From Elysia crispata (lineage: Eukaryota; Mollusca; Gastropoda; Plakobranchidae), in the NCBI GenBank assembly GCA_033675545.1, contig JAWDGP010007412.1, positions 1,587,001 through 1,651,000 on the forward strand: a stretch of 64,000 nucleotides of DNA. Direction: 5' to 3'. This document shows, in pieces, positions 36,911 to 50,143 of this stretch. Within the stretch, counting starts at the first letter, position 1, and every line of letters starts with the position of its first letter. The position numbers were made by a program, and so were the translations under genes. Below the pieces are notes generated by a model. It had not been told where the DNA came from. It worked only from the letters and a program-made list of their open reading frames with translations, and ran no database searches.

Positions 36911-38633
36911 GTAAGTTTTGACTTTTAATGGAAAATATAGCTTGCAAATCTTCCAGAATGTATATTCTACGATAAGATTTATTTCAAAATTTTCTGGAAT
37001 TTTACTTTTAAAAGGCACTGGTTTTTTGTTGTTTTTTTTTTTTTTAATGAAAAAAAAATGTTAACCAACGTTTTATGAATTTTAAACATTTTTTAAATCT
37101 TATGGCTAGTCACACTTTTTTTTTTAATTTATAGGGATGTCTTCAAAGGAGTAGAAAAATATTTTTTCCTTTTATCTTCTTTATTTCAAATTTATGACTG
37201 ATTTATACATTTTTTTCTCGATGTGGAATAGGTAACAGGTTCAAATAAAGGTGTTGGTTTTGGAATTGTAAGAGCCCTGTGTAAAAATTTCAAAGGAGAT
37301 GTAATTTTGACAGGTGAGTTATGAAATGGCAATGTTATTTATAATTCAAATGAGTTGTATTTGAAAATTTCCTTTGAAGTAACAAATTTTACTAACTAAG
37401 TGGTTAGTAGAATTAAGGACTAAAATATAAAAGTTCTGAAATAGATTCATGGTATGTGTTGGACTGGTATAATGATGCAAGAACTCATTTGACCAGTCCT
37501 GTCCTCTTGGTACAGACAAGAGAGTCCAATAGTTTTGGGAACTGTAAAGGTTGCAGTGACATCATTGCCTCTATGGATAAAAATTAACTTTTGCATCATT
37601 TTGCTCTGTCATAGCTATTCTAAGGCTGTGTGCAATTAAGAAATTTTAACCTCGAAATTTTATCAATTATTTTCACAATATTCATAATTTATGAATTCAA
37701 AAACCAGCCTATTTAGAAAAAAACATGCAGTTCAATTAATTTTTTTATAAAAGTAGTGCTTAGTGTGAGAGAAAAGGGATTATTTGAGTGAACCATGAAT
37801 TAGCAAACATGAAATTGAAATTCAATTTTTTTGCTAATTTTTAGTTTTACCAAGAACCTTCTCTTCACTACATGTGTAATGTCTTAATTTCTCTTTTTCT
37901 CATTGAAGCACGGAATCCAGAATTAGGTCAGGCTGCTGTGCAAGAGCTTGGAAAGGAAGGTTTGCACCCAAAGTTCCATCAATTGGACATTACAGACCAT
38001 GCCAGCATCATAGCTCTGCGAGATTTCCTACAAAATACATACCAAGGGATTGATGTCTTAGTAAACAATGCTGGTATTGCATACAAGGTAATAAATTGCA
38101 TAATGAACAAATTTTGATATTAAAAGAACAGAAAGTCTACATTAAAATAACAAACAATGGAATGGATAAACTTGCAAAGAATTGCTTGTACCAGCGAAGG
38201 GCTAACAACCATCAGTTATAACAACGAGACTGGAAATTTTGGTTAACACTAATCGAACATTTTAAACTGTAGAAAGATAGAAAAAAAAAAATAAAGGAAG
38301 AAGTGTAAGTATAATATTAGCGGATGTCACAGACTGCCTCTTACAAGTTAAGGCTGTTTGACACCCATTTCTTCATGCATTGTGGCATGAGTTATTTTAG
38401 TTCAGGTTTGTCAATTTTTAATGAAAATAAAAAGCAATTTTGAGTCAGAAAATCAAATTTTATAGGCTGAAGAACATGATTGTAATGAAAATGATATGTT
38501 TAGCTCAATTTGAAGAATCATCTCTCATTTTTAGGCTGGATTCAAGTAAGGTATATAACGGCACTGTAATTCAAATAATGTTCATCTCTCTCTCTCTCTC
38601 TCTCTATCTCTTTGTCTATCTGTCTGTCTCTCC

Positions 38634-38698
<65 letters not shown>

Positions 38699-41600
38699 CT
38701 ATCTTTCTCCACTCATACTTAGGTGTGTTGTGTCTTCAATCGTCATGTAGTCTTTATGATTAATTTATCATTATCTACTGATTTCTGCCCCAAGTTTGCA
38801 TTAAATCCACATTTTGTTTGTACAGTTTGCCAATATCTCAATTTATGAAAGAGTTTAGTTTGAACGTGTCACTTTTCAAAATTGCACTTTATCTTTCTTA
38901 ATTTGTGGAGAAAAAAACTTTGGATGCTTATTTTTTACATTTCTAAAGGACGATTTGAATGGTTTAGTTATGCCTTTTAATATTTAGGTAACATGTCCAG
39001 GTTATTGTTCCTATTAGATAGAAGAAATGTAGGCTGCCTATGAAGTGGAAAAAATAGCAACTAAGACAGTTTAGTTATTTTCACAAACATTAATTAAAAT
39101 ATAACTAAAGTAAAGTCTTGACTTAATTTCAGGAGTTCACTGTACTCTTATTGTGAAATAAATAAGGTGAAAATGAATAAAAATTTTACAAAGAATTGAT
39201 AAAGAAGAATTTCCCAAATGATTTTTAGATGTGTTGTAATGCAGGAAAGTATTTTTTCAACGTCGCTAGACTTGACTATGTTAGAAAACTTGAATTTTGT
39301 GAATAATGACATGGAATGTTAATATTTCTGAATAATTTCAATAGCTCAAAGAAGTGTCTGTGATGCAGACACCCAACATCCCCAATCCAATTACCAGAAT
39401 GTTCTTAATGTAATTCTTCTATTTATTTATATTTTGAATAATTTGTTGGTTGAAAAAAAAAATGCATACTGATCAACTAATATGCACATATTAATATCAA
39501 CATCTATTTTCATCTTTTATACCTACAGTTTATTTATAACTTAATTGTCAACAAGAGTATGTGAATATTTGTAAAGACATGTAGATCTTCTAACAGAAAC
39601 ATACACTGTACCAACATTGAGATCCACGATCACTGGTCTCTTCTACAGTTCTGGTTACAATGGAAACAAGATTTTAGAAATACTCAAAATAATTTAGGTT
39701 CTAAAAGTGTTCTAGGTCTAGATCTTCAGTCTAGATTTCTTGGCTGCTCTTGACCTACCCGTTTTTTATCTAAGTGACAGGTTGTGGTAAGTTTAAAACA
39801 GGTCATGTTTTAATATTATTTTATTTTTATTTTCCTTTCCCATTCTCCATAGGATCTGATTTATATTCACATTTTCTTCTTGATCTTTATCTACATCCTC
39901 TGCTCTCTGTTCTCAATCATTTAAAGAGAAGAAGCTGACTCAAAATGCTTAAGGAAAAATGGCATATTCACAGAACCAAATTAATTATCCAGGATCAATA
40001 GAGCTAACATCTAATTTCGCAATGAAAAAACTGTGCAGAAGGGGGGCCTTTGACAGACAGTTGAATTGTGCTTATTGAAGAGAGTATAATAATAAGAATG
40101 TGAGGAGCAACGACTTCTTTATAGAACTAAAAAGCTATCTATACTTGTTAGCTAAGAGACTTTTAGTTCCTTCTTGAAAGTGGTGTATTATGAGTAGTAC
40201 ATCTACAAAAATGTTATACTGAATTTATCACCAATGAATGAATAATGTATGAAAAATGAAGATTTTTTTGTCTTGTGATGCAGATGATTTATTATTCATT
40301 GAATCTTTATTCAGGCAGCATCTACAGCACCATTTTCTGAGCAAGCTGAAGTTTCTCTTAAAACAAATTATTTTGCAACACTTGATGCCTGTGAGGTACT
40401 CTTTCCACTTCTCCGACCTCATGCCAGGTAAGATTATTAAAAGCAGGCAAATAGGACCCCGACCTGTAAAAAATTTTAACATATTCATTTGATTTTGATA
40501 CACATGAACTTTGTTGTGAGCATGGCCAACAAAAGTAAAATCTTACAAATTTATCACACAAACCATGTGCCTTCCTTTAGATTTATTTTTCTGAATATGA
40601 TTGGGCTGTGGATTCCTGTTAACCAATAATTCCAATTTCAGAGCAAGGCCTGATCATTCACTGTTAATATCATCACCTTTGATATGGAAGATAAAATCTG
40701 AATTATTTGTAAAGGGTTTAGCCTCACTTTAGGTCCCAGGCTTGTTAGTTTACACTCTGGCAATACACCTTGTGCTGCAGTAAAACATGTGTGAAAAATA
40801 AATGGAAAAACGAGATGGTACAGAAATATTGGGATTGGTAGGTAACGGGCATTTATGAAAATAAAAATTGGTCTCTGGTTTCTTATTTGTGATATACCCA
40901 AATCTGTGATTGATCTTTGAATTTGGATGAGCAAACAGACCTATTTTAAGTGAGGATTCTAAGATTTATGGTCGGACAAAGGTTCGGCTTGGTAGTAATG
41001 ATCTCTCTTACAGTTGAGACAGCTTATAAATTGAATTAGTTAAATAATGTCTCTTTTCACCTAATGTGCAAAGTCATCAGGCTTCCAACATTCACCACAT
41101 TGATACTTGATTTATGATTGGTGTAATGACCGCTGCAAAAGCACCAGGCATTTAGCATTCATCAATCCAGATATCTTGTTATGTTTGTTATGTTAATTAG
41201 CACAATGCTAGTCAATTGATGTGACAAAATTGAAAGTGGGATTTCATCTGAAAGCAATTGTGATATTTTATGTAGGAAAGGAGAGAGGGTTGAAAACAAG
41301 AATTTAGATCATAATGAGACTGAGAGTCTATATCCATTTCAGTAGCCATGTGAGTCTTTTGTTGTGTTTTTTCAAAATTTGTTTTACATCTTGTTCTTTG
41401 TCATTTAGCAAGAAGAGAAACATAATAGATACATGTCTGTCAGCTTGTTTGCCTCTTTCTTTCTCACTTTGCAATATCTTGACATCATTCTTAATTCTAG
41501 AGAGTTCTTCTTTATACCTTGTGTGATTAAAATCCAGAGTGAGCAATGTGTCCAGCATGGTTAGCCAGTTTGCTCTTGCTAAATGCTCAGATGCTTGGAA

Positions 41601-44256
41601 GGCAAGATTCGTCAGTACAGACATCACGATGGATGAACTGAGTGACATCATGAACAAATTTATACAGTGAGTTGATTTCTTTTGTTTACATTTTCTTACA
41701 TTCTTTTTTTTTTAATAATGATTACACACTTATGTATTTATATTATAATAATAAGCAATATGAGATGAATGTATTGCAATCCTTTGCAAGTGTAGTCTTC
41801 ACATAGCTTTTTAAAATAATAAAGTCACCCACAGGCAGAGATTTTAAAATGTCAAATTTAACTCATTGTATTATTTTCAGAGCAACTAAAAATGGTACCC
41901 ACAAAGAAGAGGGTTTTCCCGAAACAGCTTATGGTGTGTCGAAAATTGGGGTGACTGTCATGTCTTTGATTCAGCAGAGAGAGATGGACAAAAAGGGAGC
42001 TGATGACATTGTTATAAATGCTGTAAGTTATATATAGATAACCATTGTTTATGCTTTAAACTTAAAAAAAAAACCAAAAACAACAGATAATACAGCTTAA
42101 ATAACAGCTGGTTGTAAATTCATCTGTGTTTTATTTTAGATAAAAGAAATAGTTTGCAGTCTCGAAAGTGCTGAGGTTAAAAGCTGTTAATTTTTTTGTT
42201 ATTCACCAAGTGTTAGCTAAAATAGAATATTGAGACATAGGCATATCATGTTTTCTGAACCTTAAAGGAAAAAAAAAAGAAATAATTGAACTGAACATTT
42301 TCAAATTTTTATGTAAAGATTTAGCTCATAGGAATGATGGTGTGCAGATGTTATATATTGTGAACAAAAATAAAACAATTAATAGGTTGTTAAGATCTAG
42401 AAAGTTTTTCATTTTCATTTTAGCCTTATTCTTTTATAATGATTGATATGCTGTGTCTTCCATGAGGAAAATGTAACAGTTGAAATAAGGGAAATACTAA
42501 ATTTATGAAAGCAGTTTGAGATTTGCAAATTCTTAAATGAAAGATGAAAGATTTTCTGTATAGTTAGGAACAATACAGAATTTTAAATTTGATCATTGAC
42601 ACAAATAATTTAAACAATTTTCTAAAAGAAAGGGAATGTTTTTAGGTTGTATGAAGAGAATGTAAAGAGAAAAAAATTATCAAGTTGCCATTTTTAATAG
42701 AAAGCAAGATATCTCAAAATTGACTGAATAAAAGCTGATTTCTTGTGTATCAAAAAATAATTATTCACCGTTTTAATTTATTCATAGACCATATACAATA
42801 TCATCATAGAAATAGGTTTACTCAGAAAAACTGCTCATAGTGTCTTTGATAAAATGAAAAAAGCAGTAAAGACAGAAAGTGACAGATGTTTCACACTTCT
42901 CTGAATATTTGATACAAAATGGCTCAGCATCGATTGGTTATATTGGAAACACCATAGGATCTTTATGAATATAAGGGAATATCTTATAGACAAAGCCAGA
43001 GTATTTGTTACAGCTGTTAATATTTTTTGTCTTTGCTATAGTGTTGTCCAGGCTACGTTGACACTGATATGACAAGCCATAAAGGAAAGTTGACTATTGA
43101 TGAAGGTAAAAAGATTTAGAAATAAATCGAATTATCTGTTTATATGATAATTAGCTTCTATTTGCTCATTTTGCATTTCAAATTTGCATGTTTAAAAAAT
43201 TTCTTTTGGTAATAAAAAAGAAGCAAATTGTTCTTTATTAAACTACCCTTTCCCATTTAAAAATTCTACCAGTCCTTAACAAATCTTACCTAAGCCAAGA
43301 TTAAAAAGATCTGATATGACAGGATTATTAAATCTGGATGCATCAGACTGATGACAGATTGTTTAAGATTTTTTTCCATTATCCCTTTTAAAATTGAATT
43401 GCCAACGAAATCTTCCAAGGTTTGCTGATAAAGAATGAGTATCAATCTCAGTAAGGCAAAGTTGCAACTACCAAATAGATTTTATTCCCATCTATAGAAG
43501 ACGGAAAAATTTGAGATAAATATTCTAAACTACATGAATAAAATTTTTGTGAAACAAAAAATAATGCAACTGAAGAGTGAAAAAGATCAGAAAATGCAAG
43601 ATTTGTTAATTACGTTTAAATAATATCAGATTTGTCATACGCCAGTACCTGGTAACTAAATAAAAATGAAAAAGGAATTTATCATTTTGCATTTCTCATG
43701 AACTATACCTAGAATATATTAATACCTTATGATAAATGTTTGTTGCTGACACAGCAACTTTACATGTCTTTCTCATTTTTATTTAATCCCTTGAGTTGAA
43801 GGCACATAATAAGGTACTTTGAATTTTTTTTTCAGCCTTGAATTGTTTTTTGATAATCATATGAAGGGAAAATATTGTCAGTGACATGGAATTGCCTTTT
43901 GTCATAACCTCATATCCATTGCAGCACTTTTAGGATAATCTTGCATTGAGCTAGAAAGTGAACAAGAAATTATTATACTAATAGTATTTCCTACAGGAAT
44001 ATATTTTTCAGTGAAATATCAAATAAGTGGTAGACCATCCATTTTATGTATCTTATGTTTGCTCTTTGTGATTTTTTTTTTTTGCTAAAGACCTTGAATC
44101 ACTTAAAGATTGCTCTTTTTGTTTCTTTTTTTTTTTTTCCCCTCTCTTTATTTAGGAGCAGAAACTCCTGTCTTTCTTGCTATGTTACCCCCTGGTGTGA
44201 AAGAGCCTCGTGGACAATTTGTCAGAGAAAAGGCGGTGGCTGATTGGAAGATGTAG
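36890..44256 (+). CDS. CBR1: Carbonyl reductase [NADPH] 1-like (8 exons, 276 aa)
   Basis: Joining 36890-36910, 37232-37313, 37909-38087, 40315-40427, 41538-41666, 41881-42022, 43042-43105 and 44156-44256 gives 831 nt with no break. The product is a cytosolic monomeric short-chain dehydrogenase that uses NADPH to reduce quinones and other carbonyls. It shows the nucleotide-binding TGSNKGVG (residues 9-16), NNAG (87-90) and the complete catalytic set Asn112, Ser138, Tyr192 and Lys196 (AYGVSK). Each of these lies one residue earlier than in human CBR1, which has 277 aa. The CCPG-YVDTDM segment is also conserved. RVSNVSS replaces the usual RVVNVSS. The ATG has G at -3 and G at +4. A CAG about 70 bases upstream could be the acceptor of a non-coding leader exon. 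CBR1 and CBR3 arose by vertebrate duplication, so a one-to-one name is approximate. Confidence 0.95.
37232..37313 (+). CDS. CBR1: CBR1-like exon 2
   Basis: Codes VTGSNKGVGFGIVRAL to DVILT plus one base, holding the glycine-rich NADPH loop. Acceptor GGAATAG, donor GTGAGT. Confidence 0.95.
37909..38087 (+). CDS. CBR1: CBR1-like exon 3
   Basis: Codes ARNPELGQAA through FHQLDIT to VLVNNAGIAYK. Acceptor TTGAAG, donor GTAATA, phase 0 end. Confidence 0.95.
38585..38696. repeat. (CT)n microsatellite in CBR1 intron 3
   Basis: CT units with CTATCTGTCTGT interruptions in the first half and about 27 pure CT units in the second. Confidence 0.96.
40315..40427 (+). CDS. CBR1: CBR1-like exon 4
   Basis: Codes AASTAPFSEQAEV to LLRPHA and two bases of Arg. 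It contains KTN-YF with catalytic Asn112. Acceptor TATTCAG, donor GTAAGA. Confidence 0.95.
41538..41666 (+). CDS. CBR1: CBR1-like exon 5
   Basis: Codes VSNVSSMVSQFALAKCSDAW to MNKFI and two bases of Gln. It holds catalytic Ser138. Acceptor ATCCAG, donor GTGAGT. Confidence 0.94.
41881..42022 (+). CDS. CBR1: CBR1-like exon 6
   Basis: Codes ATKNGTHKEEGFPETAYGV through SKIG to IVINA. It holds Tyr192 and Lys196. Acceptor TTTTCAG, donor GTAAGT, phase 0 end. Confidence 0.95.
43042..43105 (+). CDS. CBR1: CBR1-like exon 7
   Basis: Codes CCPGYVDTDMTSHKGKLTID and Glu plus one base. Acceptor GCTATAG, donor GTAAAA. Confidence 0.94.
44156..44256 (+). CDS. CBR1: CBR1-like terminal exon 8
   Basis: Codes GAETPVFLAMLPPGV through GQFVREK to ADWKM and TAG. 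Acceptor TATTTAG. LPP-x-x-x-x-P-GQFV is the standard C-terminal signature. Confidence 0.95.
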
Positions 44257-44643
44257 TCAATAATAAGTTTGACATGGCCATTCCATTTATGGCATCATGT
44301 TTTCTACACAGAAAGCCCCCTAAACCAAGGACATATCTACTTCTGGTTTTATTTTTTGTTTGAATTCTAAATTTAACCAAATAGCTCTGATTTAAAACAA
44401 GCTTTAATCAACAATTTTTTTGTTCTCTCTCTTATTCACTGTATTTTTGAAGTGCAAAAATTTCATTAATACATAAAAGGATTGCTCTCATAGTTGATTT
44501 TCTATTAAACTTAATTATCATGTGTTCTGTTCTAAAGTGAATGAGGAAGATGCAACTTTTAAAGGAATTTTAGGGCAGATAAATTTGTGTCAACTCCAGG
44601 AGTCTGATTCAGAGAAAGCCTGCATGCTGGCAAGTTTGTTTTG

Positions 44644-44649
44644 AATAAA
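44644..44649 (+). terminator. Candidate polyadenylation signal of CBR1-like gene
   Basis: First AATAAA after the stop codon, about 390 bases downstream. Further AATAAA words lie near 46366, so a longer 3' UTR is possible. Confidence 0.4.
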
Positions 44650-47600
44650 TTTTATGTGTGCATAGTTGATCCACCATTTTAATTAAAAGCTAAGAAATGC
44701 AAACAACTGCATTCCTCTGAATTTTATGTGAGACAGCAAAAGTCAATCAGGCACATGTCGAGTTTTTGACATAGTTAATCTTTGTTTCATGTTATTGTGA
44801 ATTGTCTACCTATAAGAGTGCAGAAAAAAAGTTGATTCTAGCATTTGGATGTCTAGAGCTATTTCGATTTGCATATTAAAGAAGAAGGACCACCAAATGT
44901 CAAATAAATATCTTTTACAGGCTCAAAATAGTTATGAGCGACTTGTGTCTGATTTGCTCTGGATGACTTTCATAAATTTCATTGGTATTTTAAAAAATGT
45001 TTTGATACATTCACTGGGTGCATTGAAAAGACATTTAATATACCTTTTACTATGCCAGTGGTTTTCAATTTATTAAAATCTACACTTCCCTCGACAAACC
45101 GCAACTTTGCAATTTCACTTCTTATTGGTAGATCTAGATCTATATCTGGGTAATAATTTTGAGAAAGGTATGTTTAAATTCTGGTTAGAATTGATTGCCT
45201 TTACACACTTGTTAATGTTGAATATTTTTCCTTATTTTATCTGTGTTGCAATTTGAAAACTGAATTTTTTTTGTTTTAGTTATACTTTCATTGAACTTTG
45301 ATATTATCTTTCATGTGTAACTTTCTCCACAAGATTTGTTAGAAAAAAAAATTGCTCAAAAGCTTGGCGCTGCCATTGTTAAAAAAAAAGCTCCGAAAAT
45401 GGATTTGACAAAAGAGTAACCATATCAACTTTTTGTTAAAGAATACTGAAAATAAAAACAGGTAGAGAATTTTCTGGGGAAAATATGAGTTTAAACATTT
45501 TGCAACTTCTACAAATCCATGTTGCACCTTGTTGCTCTAGTTTAATTATGTGTTGAAACTTTTATCGCACACTGCCCTCTCTTCAAAACAGCTGTTAAAG
45601 TTAGGGGGGTATCTACTACTCAAAAGAAAAATTATGCATTTGTTAAAATTAAATGTACCTTATTTTGCACTTAATTATACATCGAATTTTCCTTATGAAT
45701 AATTTGTCCCTTTTTTTTTTCTTTTTTTTTTTTTGTCTGTTTGTTATTTTTGACAGATAACATTTTGAACAGCTTTCAACTTTTGTAACAAGCTATGCAA
45801 AAAGAAGCGTGTGTACTTCAGTTTTTACTTAAAATTATTCAATTTTAAAACATTGATAAACTTAAGATAAAAAGTATTTGATTTTAAAAACATATGTGTG
45901 GCAGTAAAGGTGAATTTCACACAAGTCCGAATTTTGTTAAATTGAGTCTTTGTCACCACATAGAAATGAGTTCCCTCCTCTTAAAAAGTATGAAAAAGAA
46001 AATCAGAAAATTCTTCTCTGTCCAAAGCATGTTTCTTATGATATATACATGTATTTTTAGAAAGTACTGTCATTTAGTTCTGAGCAACATGTGCCTCAGT
46101 AACCCTGATTAGTGCTACATTGCAAGCTATGCAAGTGTTAGTGACAATGTTAAAATATACAGCATATGTTTATTGCCTTTTGAGGCTTTACTCTCTCTAA
46201 ATTGTGATATTTTGTTATTTAATCTAGTCTTAAAGTATTAAGTCAAAGAAAAAGAGCTCAAGACTAGTTATTCAATCTTACCATCATGATTTTAATCAAT
46301 TGTATTTGTCCAGCTATTCACGTCTTTATCAGCAACGATGATTCTTATATTTATACATAAAATTTAAATAAAAGAAATGAAGTGCAGAAATAATGTGTGT
46401 TTTTTAACTGATTTCATTGAAAAGTATATATTCTGTACTGTTTAATACATATATGTATTAGTGAAAAATGAGTTATCATGCATTACGAAAAGTAAATTTC
46501 AGTTGTTTGTTTTTTTTTTTTAATTCTTCGAAGTTTGTTTTAAAATTTGAGTGATCTCTCACGTTTCTTTGTCATTTTTTTTTCAATTATAAACTCATAA
46601 AATTTGGGGTGATTTCTCTCTATTATTACTCCCATCGGAAGCCCTTTCTGTATACATATTTTCAAAATATCCAGTCTATTCTGAAGCTTAGTTTCCTATG
46701 ACTTGTGTATGACTATGCTTGGAATGCTGCTGTTTTGCTTCTTTTTCAAGGTGAAAACGTTTCATGCTTCTTTGAACTTCAGCAGTTTGCGTATATTAAT
46801 CTCAACTAAGTGTTCTTTCATGGCCCAGATATTCTAATGGGAAAAAACACAATTCCATGGAAGAATGAGTTATAGAGTGTTAATGAGACTGTGAGTGTGT
46901 TATCTTGGAGAAGGGGAGTCTTCGTTCCTCTATTTCCTATTCAGCCAGTTGTGTTCTTGATCACTATTTCACAGAGCAGTTTGTATCAGAAAAGCATCCA
47001 CTGCTTTTTTTCTTGTTTTTTTTTTTTATCTTCAACTTTTTACATGATCAAAAGGCAAGCTGTTCTTTTATTTTTCGTGTCAGCTTTTTATGGGGTCATC
47101 CAACGGGGACTTTTTTCCTAGCCTAGGAAATGCATGTATTATAAATACATGTGTTTCATTTGCCATGTTTCCTTTTTGCCAAGCTTATTGGGTAGCCTCA
47201 ATCATACTCCGTCTATGGACTTTGATGCAATCCATGGCCAACCACAATGTGATTATACTTCGCTCGAGTGTTTTCAGTCTTTTTTTTTTCTTATAATGCC
47301 ACGGTTTTAAAGTGATCGCATCAGCGCAATCATTACCATTATCAGATATATATGTACAATTTAAAATATTTTAAAATGTTTGCCATCTGCAATTGAAAAT
47401 AAAATGTATATATAAAAAAGAAAAGCATTGACGAACATCTTTGAGCTGCTCAACTTGTCTTTGACCGTGATAGTGGAAAATATGGTGGGGTATCATAGTG
47501 GTGTTGAAATTGAAAGGCTGCCTGACATATTTAGAAAAAAAAAAATCAAACATTTGTCTATTTTAATTCAAACACACGCGTTTATTATATTGAGCGCATA

Positions 47601-47777
47601 CTTGATATTTTAATTATACTGTAAAGAGAACGTGACACTTACGTCTGCTATTCATATAAATTTGTGACGAATAAGCCCCTGAAGTGGAAGTCGTCGCAAT
47701 AGATTGTGATAAACACAGAGGGTATAGAATTATCCAAGTCCTAACACTAAGTACATTGTATACCTTTCAACACCCAC

Positions 47778-48047
47778 CCATTTTGTTTTCTTATCCTTAC
47801 AATCATGTGGGAGTATCAAACACGTTTTTCCAAAGTATGAAGGAGAATAGAATACTTTTAGCAGCTTTTTTTCCGTGTCAGAGTTTGCCATATGGTGTCT
47901 TGAATAATACATCCATTTTGTTTTCTTATCCTTACGATCATGTGGGAATATGAAAGACGTTTTTCTAAAGTATGAAGAAGAACCGAATACTTTTAGCAGC
48001 TTTTATTTTTTTTTCGTGTCAGTTTGCCATACGCTTTCTTGAATAAT
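47778..48047. repeat. Two-copy tandem duplication, period 135 bp
   Basis: CCATTTTGTTTTCTTATCC starts at 47778 and 47913. TCATGTGGGA, ACGTTTTTC, AAAGTATGAA, ATACTTTTAGCAGC and TTGAATAATAC follow at the same spacing in both. The copies differ by scattered substitutions and a short T insertion. Confidence 0.85.
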
Positions 48048-49266
48048 ACTTGTTATATTTTAGAGTCGATGTGACATTAACAGAGAAGTGAAGAAACGTG
48101 TACAAATTATTATTGCGGTTGTTTCATTACTACAATCTTTCTTGACATAAAGAGGAAACGTCTCTTTCTAAAGTAAAATGTGCGTAACAGAGCAAGAATA
48201 ATACAGTGTCGCGAAAAAACAAAACAAAAAAAAAAAACACGGGCAGTTAAGAACAATAAGAACAAAGAGAAATGTAATTAAGTTTGCTCTTAAGCGGCGA
48301 TATAAGAATGATAGCTGTAATATTATATATGTCGATAAGCGATGGAATATATGAAGCAGAGTTGGGCCTGACATGGCGTTGTAGAAACATTAACGAAATG
48401 GAAAAGGAGTATGGCTGCCGTAACCGAGAAATAATTATGACGCAGCAATGGTCTACATTGCAACTGAAAAGAGAATTTCAAGTTAGTAATACTCCTCGTA
48501 TACCCATTGCCAAGACATTAAATGTTGTATATCAATGCTGAGCATTATAAGAGATTCGCTTCGATGGCATATATAGGTTTGAGTCTCGTTGAAAGCAATG
48601 ATTCTTTATAATACCGCCGACTTGTTTTTCAATCATAGATTCTCTTGACTGTCTCTTGAGTTATGAGAGTAGGGGTCGCCACATACATGTCAGTTTTTTT
48701 TCTTCCTTTCTACACTATACTTTCGTCATTGCATTTGAAAGAAAACAAACGAGATTGTGACTGATGTGCTTCAAATAATAATAATAATAAAAAAAATGGT
48801 AGATAAGTTGATTGACTATCTAACCACTGGCATTGCGGCCTCTTTTCAGGTCATGAAAAACTTGTTAAATAAAAAAAAAAAACAACAACAACTAAACAAA
48901 CCGAAAAAAAACAACAACCCACATCAAGATCAAAGATGGCATTTAAGCGTTTAAGCGTTGGGATAGGCCATCATATTACATAAAACACAAACTATAAAAA
49001 GTGGAAATTTTGACCAGCACGAAATAGTGATACGCCAATTTTCTTACTTGCTCCTCTGCGTGATTAGAAAGGTAACTAGATGGCAATAATTATTTTGAAA
49101 AAAAAAACCCATTTAGTGGACTTATTTATGTAGTAGTACCCAGCCATGAAGCAAGTGTCTACAAAGACTCGATTTAACTTCCCTCAGTCCTAGAGAATCA
49201 TTTCCAAAAGTCTCTATAAAAACGTAAAAGCTCAAAAGCTTTACCACGCTCACCCTGCCCAGCCCT

Positions 49267-49298
49267 CCCCCCCCCCCCCCCACACACACACACTCTCA

Positions 49299-49363
<65 letters not shown>
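49267..49363. repeat. C run, (CA)n and (CT)n compound microsatellite
   Basis: About 15 C, then about 6 CA units, then more than 30 CT units, 0.7 kb upstream of RFC3. Confidence 0.96.
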
Positions 49364-49365
<2 letters not shown>

Positions 49366-49855
49366 AACATTAAGTTTGAAAAGTCTGCGGTTCCGCAGTG
49401 TTTCTGTATCGTTACGGCATATGTCTAATAAATTTGATTTGCTCACCCACTTTAACTCTCACAGTTTTATTTGGAGGTCAGCATCACTTGGCATCAGGTT
49501 TCGGCGGCATAGGCCATGGTAGCTGTTCCTTTTTCGCACCCGAATGAGATCACGAATATATGAAGGTATATGAAATATTTATTGTTTTAAAAACTTTCAT
49601 AACTTTTCGTAACTTATTCAATGAAAGCAATGTTTCCCTTCAATTTATTAATTACTTGTATACTTATCTCACGTTGATTCCAGACTGCTCGTCGATATGA
49701 ATCGATAACGTTATAGGAAAACGGAATGTTTCAGAAACGAAGTTTCTTCATGTTGACTGCTGGAAACTGCTTTTATCGGAAAGACTGGCGCGAGAGGTTA
49801 ATAAGGGAAACGATCTAACTCAGACGCCTAACTCAGATGTAAGATTTTTCTAAAT

Positions 49856-50033
49856 TCTAGATCTAGATTAGACTAGTTTTAGGGCAAACTTAGAACTGCA
49901 GAAAAGTATCTAGGTCTAGACTTGTTTACGCACACTGGGACTCAGTCCAGACCTAGATCTAGTGTTGTGCTTATCTTTTATTAGTTTTAAATTCATTAAA
50001 GTTAAGATCTAGTCTAGATCTAGATCTATACTC
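49856..50033. promoter_or_regulatory. Cluster of AGATCTAG palindromic words directly upstream of RFC3
   Basis: TCTAGATCTAGAT at about 49857, ACCTAGATCTAG at about 49952 and AGTCTAGATCTAGATCTAT at about 50010 lie within 200 bases of the RFC3 ATG, probably in the promoter or 5' UTR. Confidence 0.4.
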
Positions 50034-50056
50034 ATTTAAAATAAAATCAATTCAAA

Positions 50057-50143
50057 ATGAGTCTTTGGGTTGACAAATACAGACCAACAACTCTGGGCAA
50101 GCTAGATTACCACAAGGAGCAAGCTGCCCACCTTCGAAAGCTG
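50057..50143 (+). CDS. RFC3: RFC3 exon 1
   Basis: Codes 29 codons, [20 protein letters not shown] to LRKL, ending phase 0 at a GTAAGT donor. Confidence 0.97.

Larger units (their letters stand above)
44257..50056. other. Intergenic region between CBR1 and RFC3
   Basis: Begins with the CBR1 3' UTR and ends with the RFC3 promoter. Contains the 135-bp duplication and a CT array. Short open frames at 46891-47296 and 48284-48541 show no known domain or splice support. Confidence 0.6.

Noticed and set aside
41328-41657. 109-codon minus-strand open frame
   Set aside because: Largely the antisense shadow of CBR1-like exon 5.
49780-49795. E2F site upstream of RFC3
   Set aside because: GGCGCGAGA only partly fits the E2F consensus; too weak to annotate.
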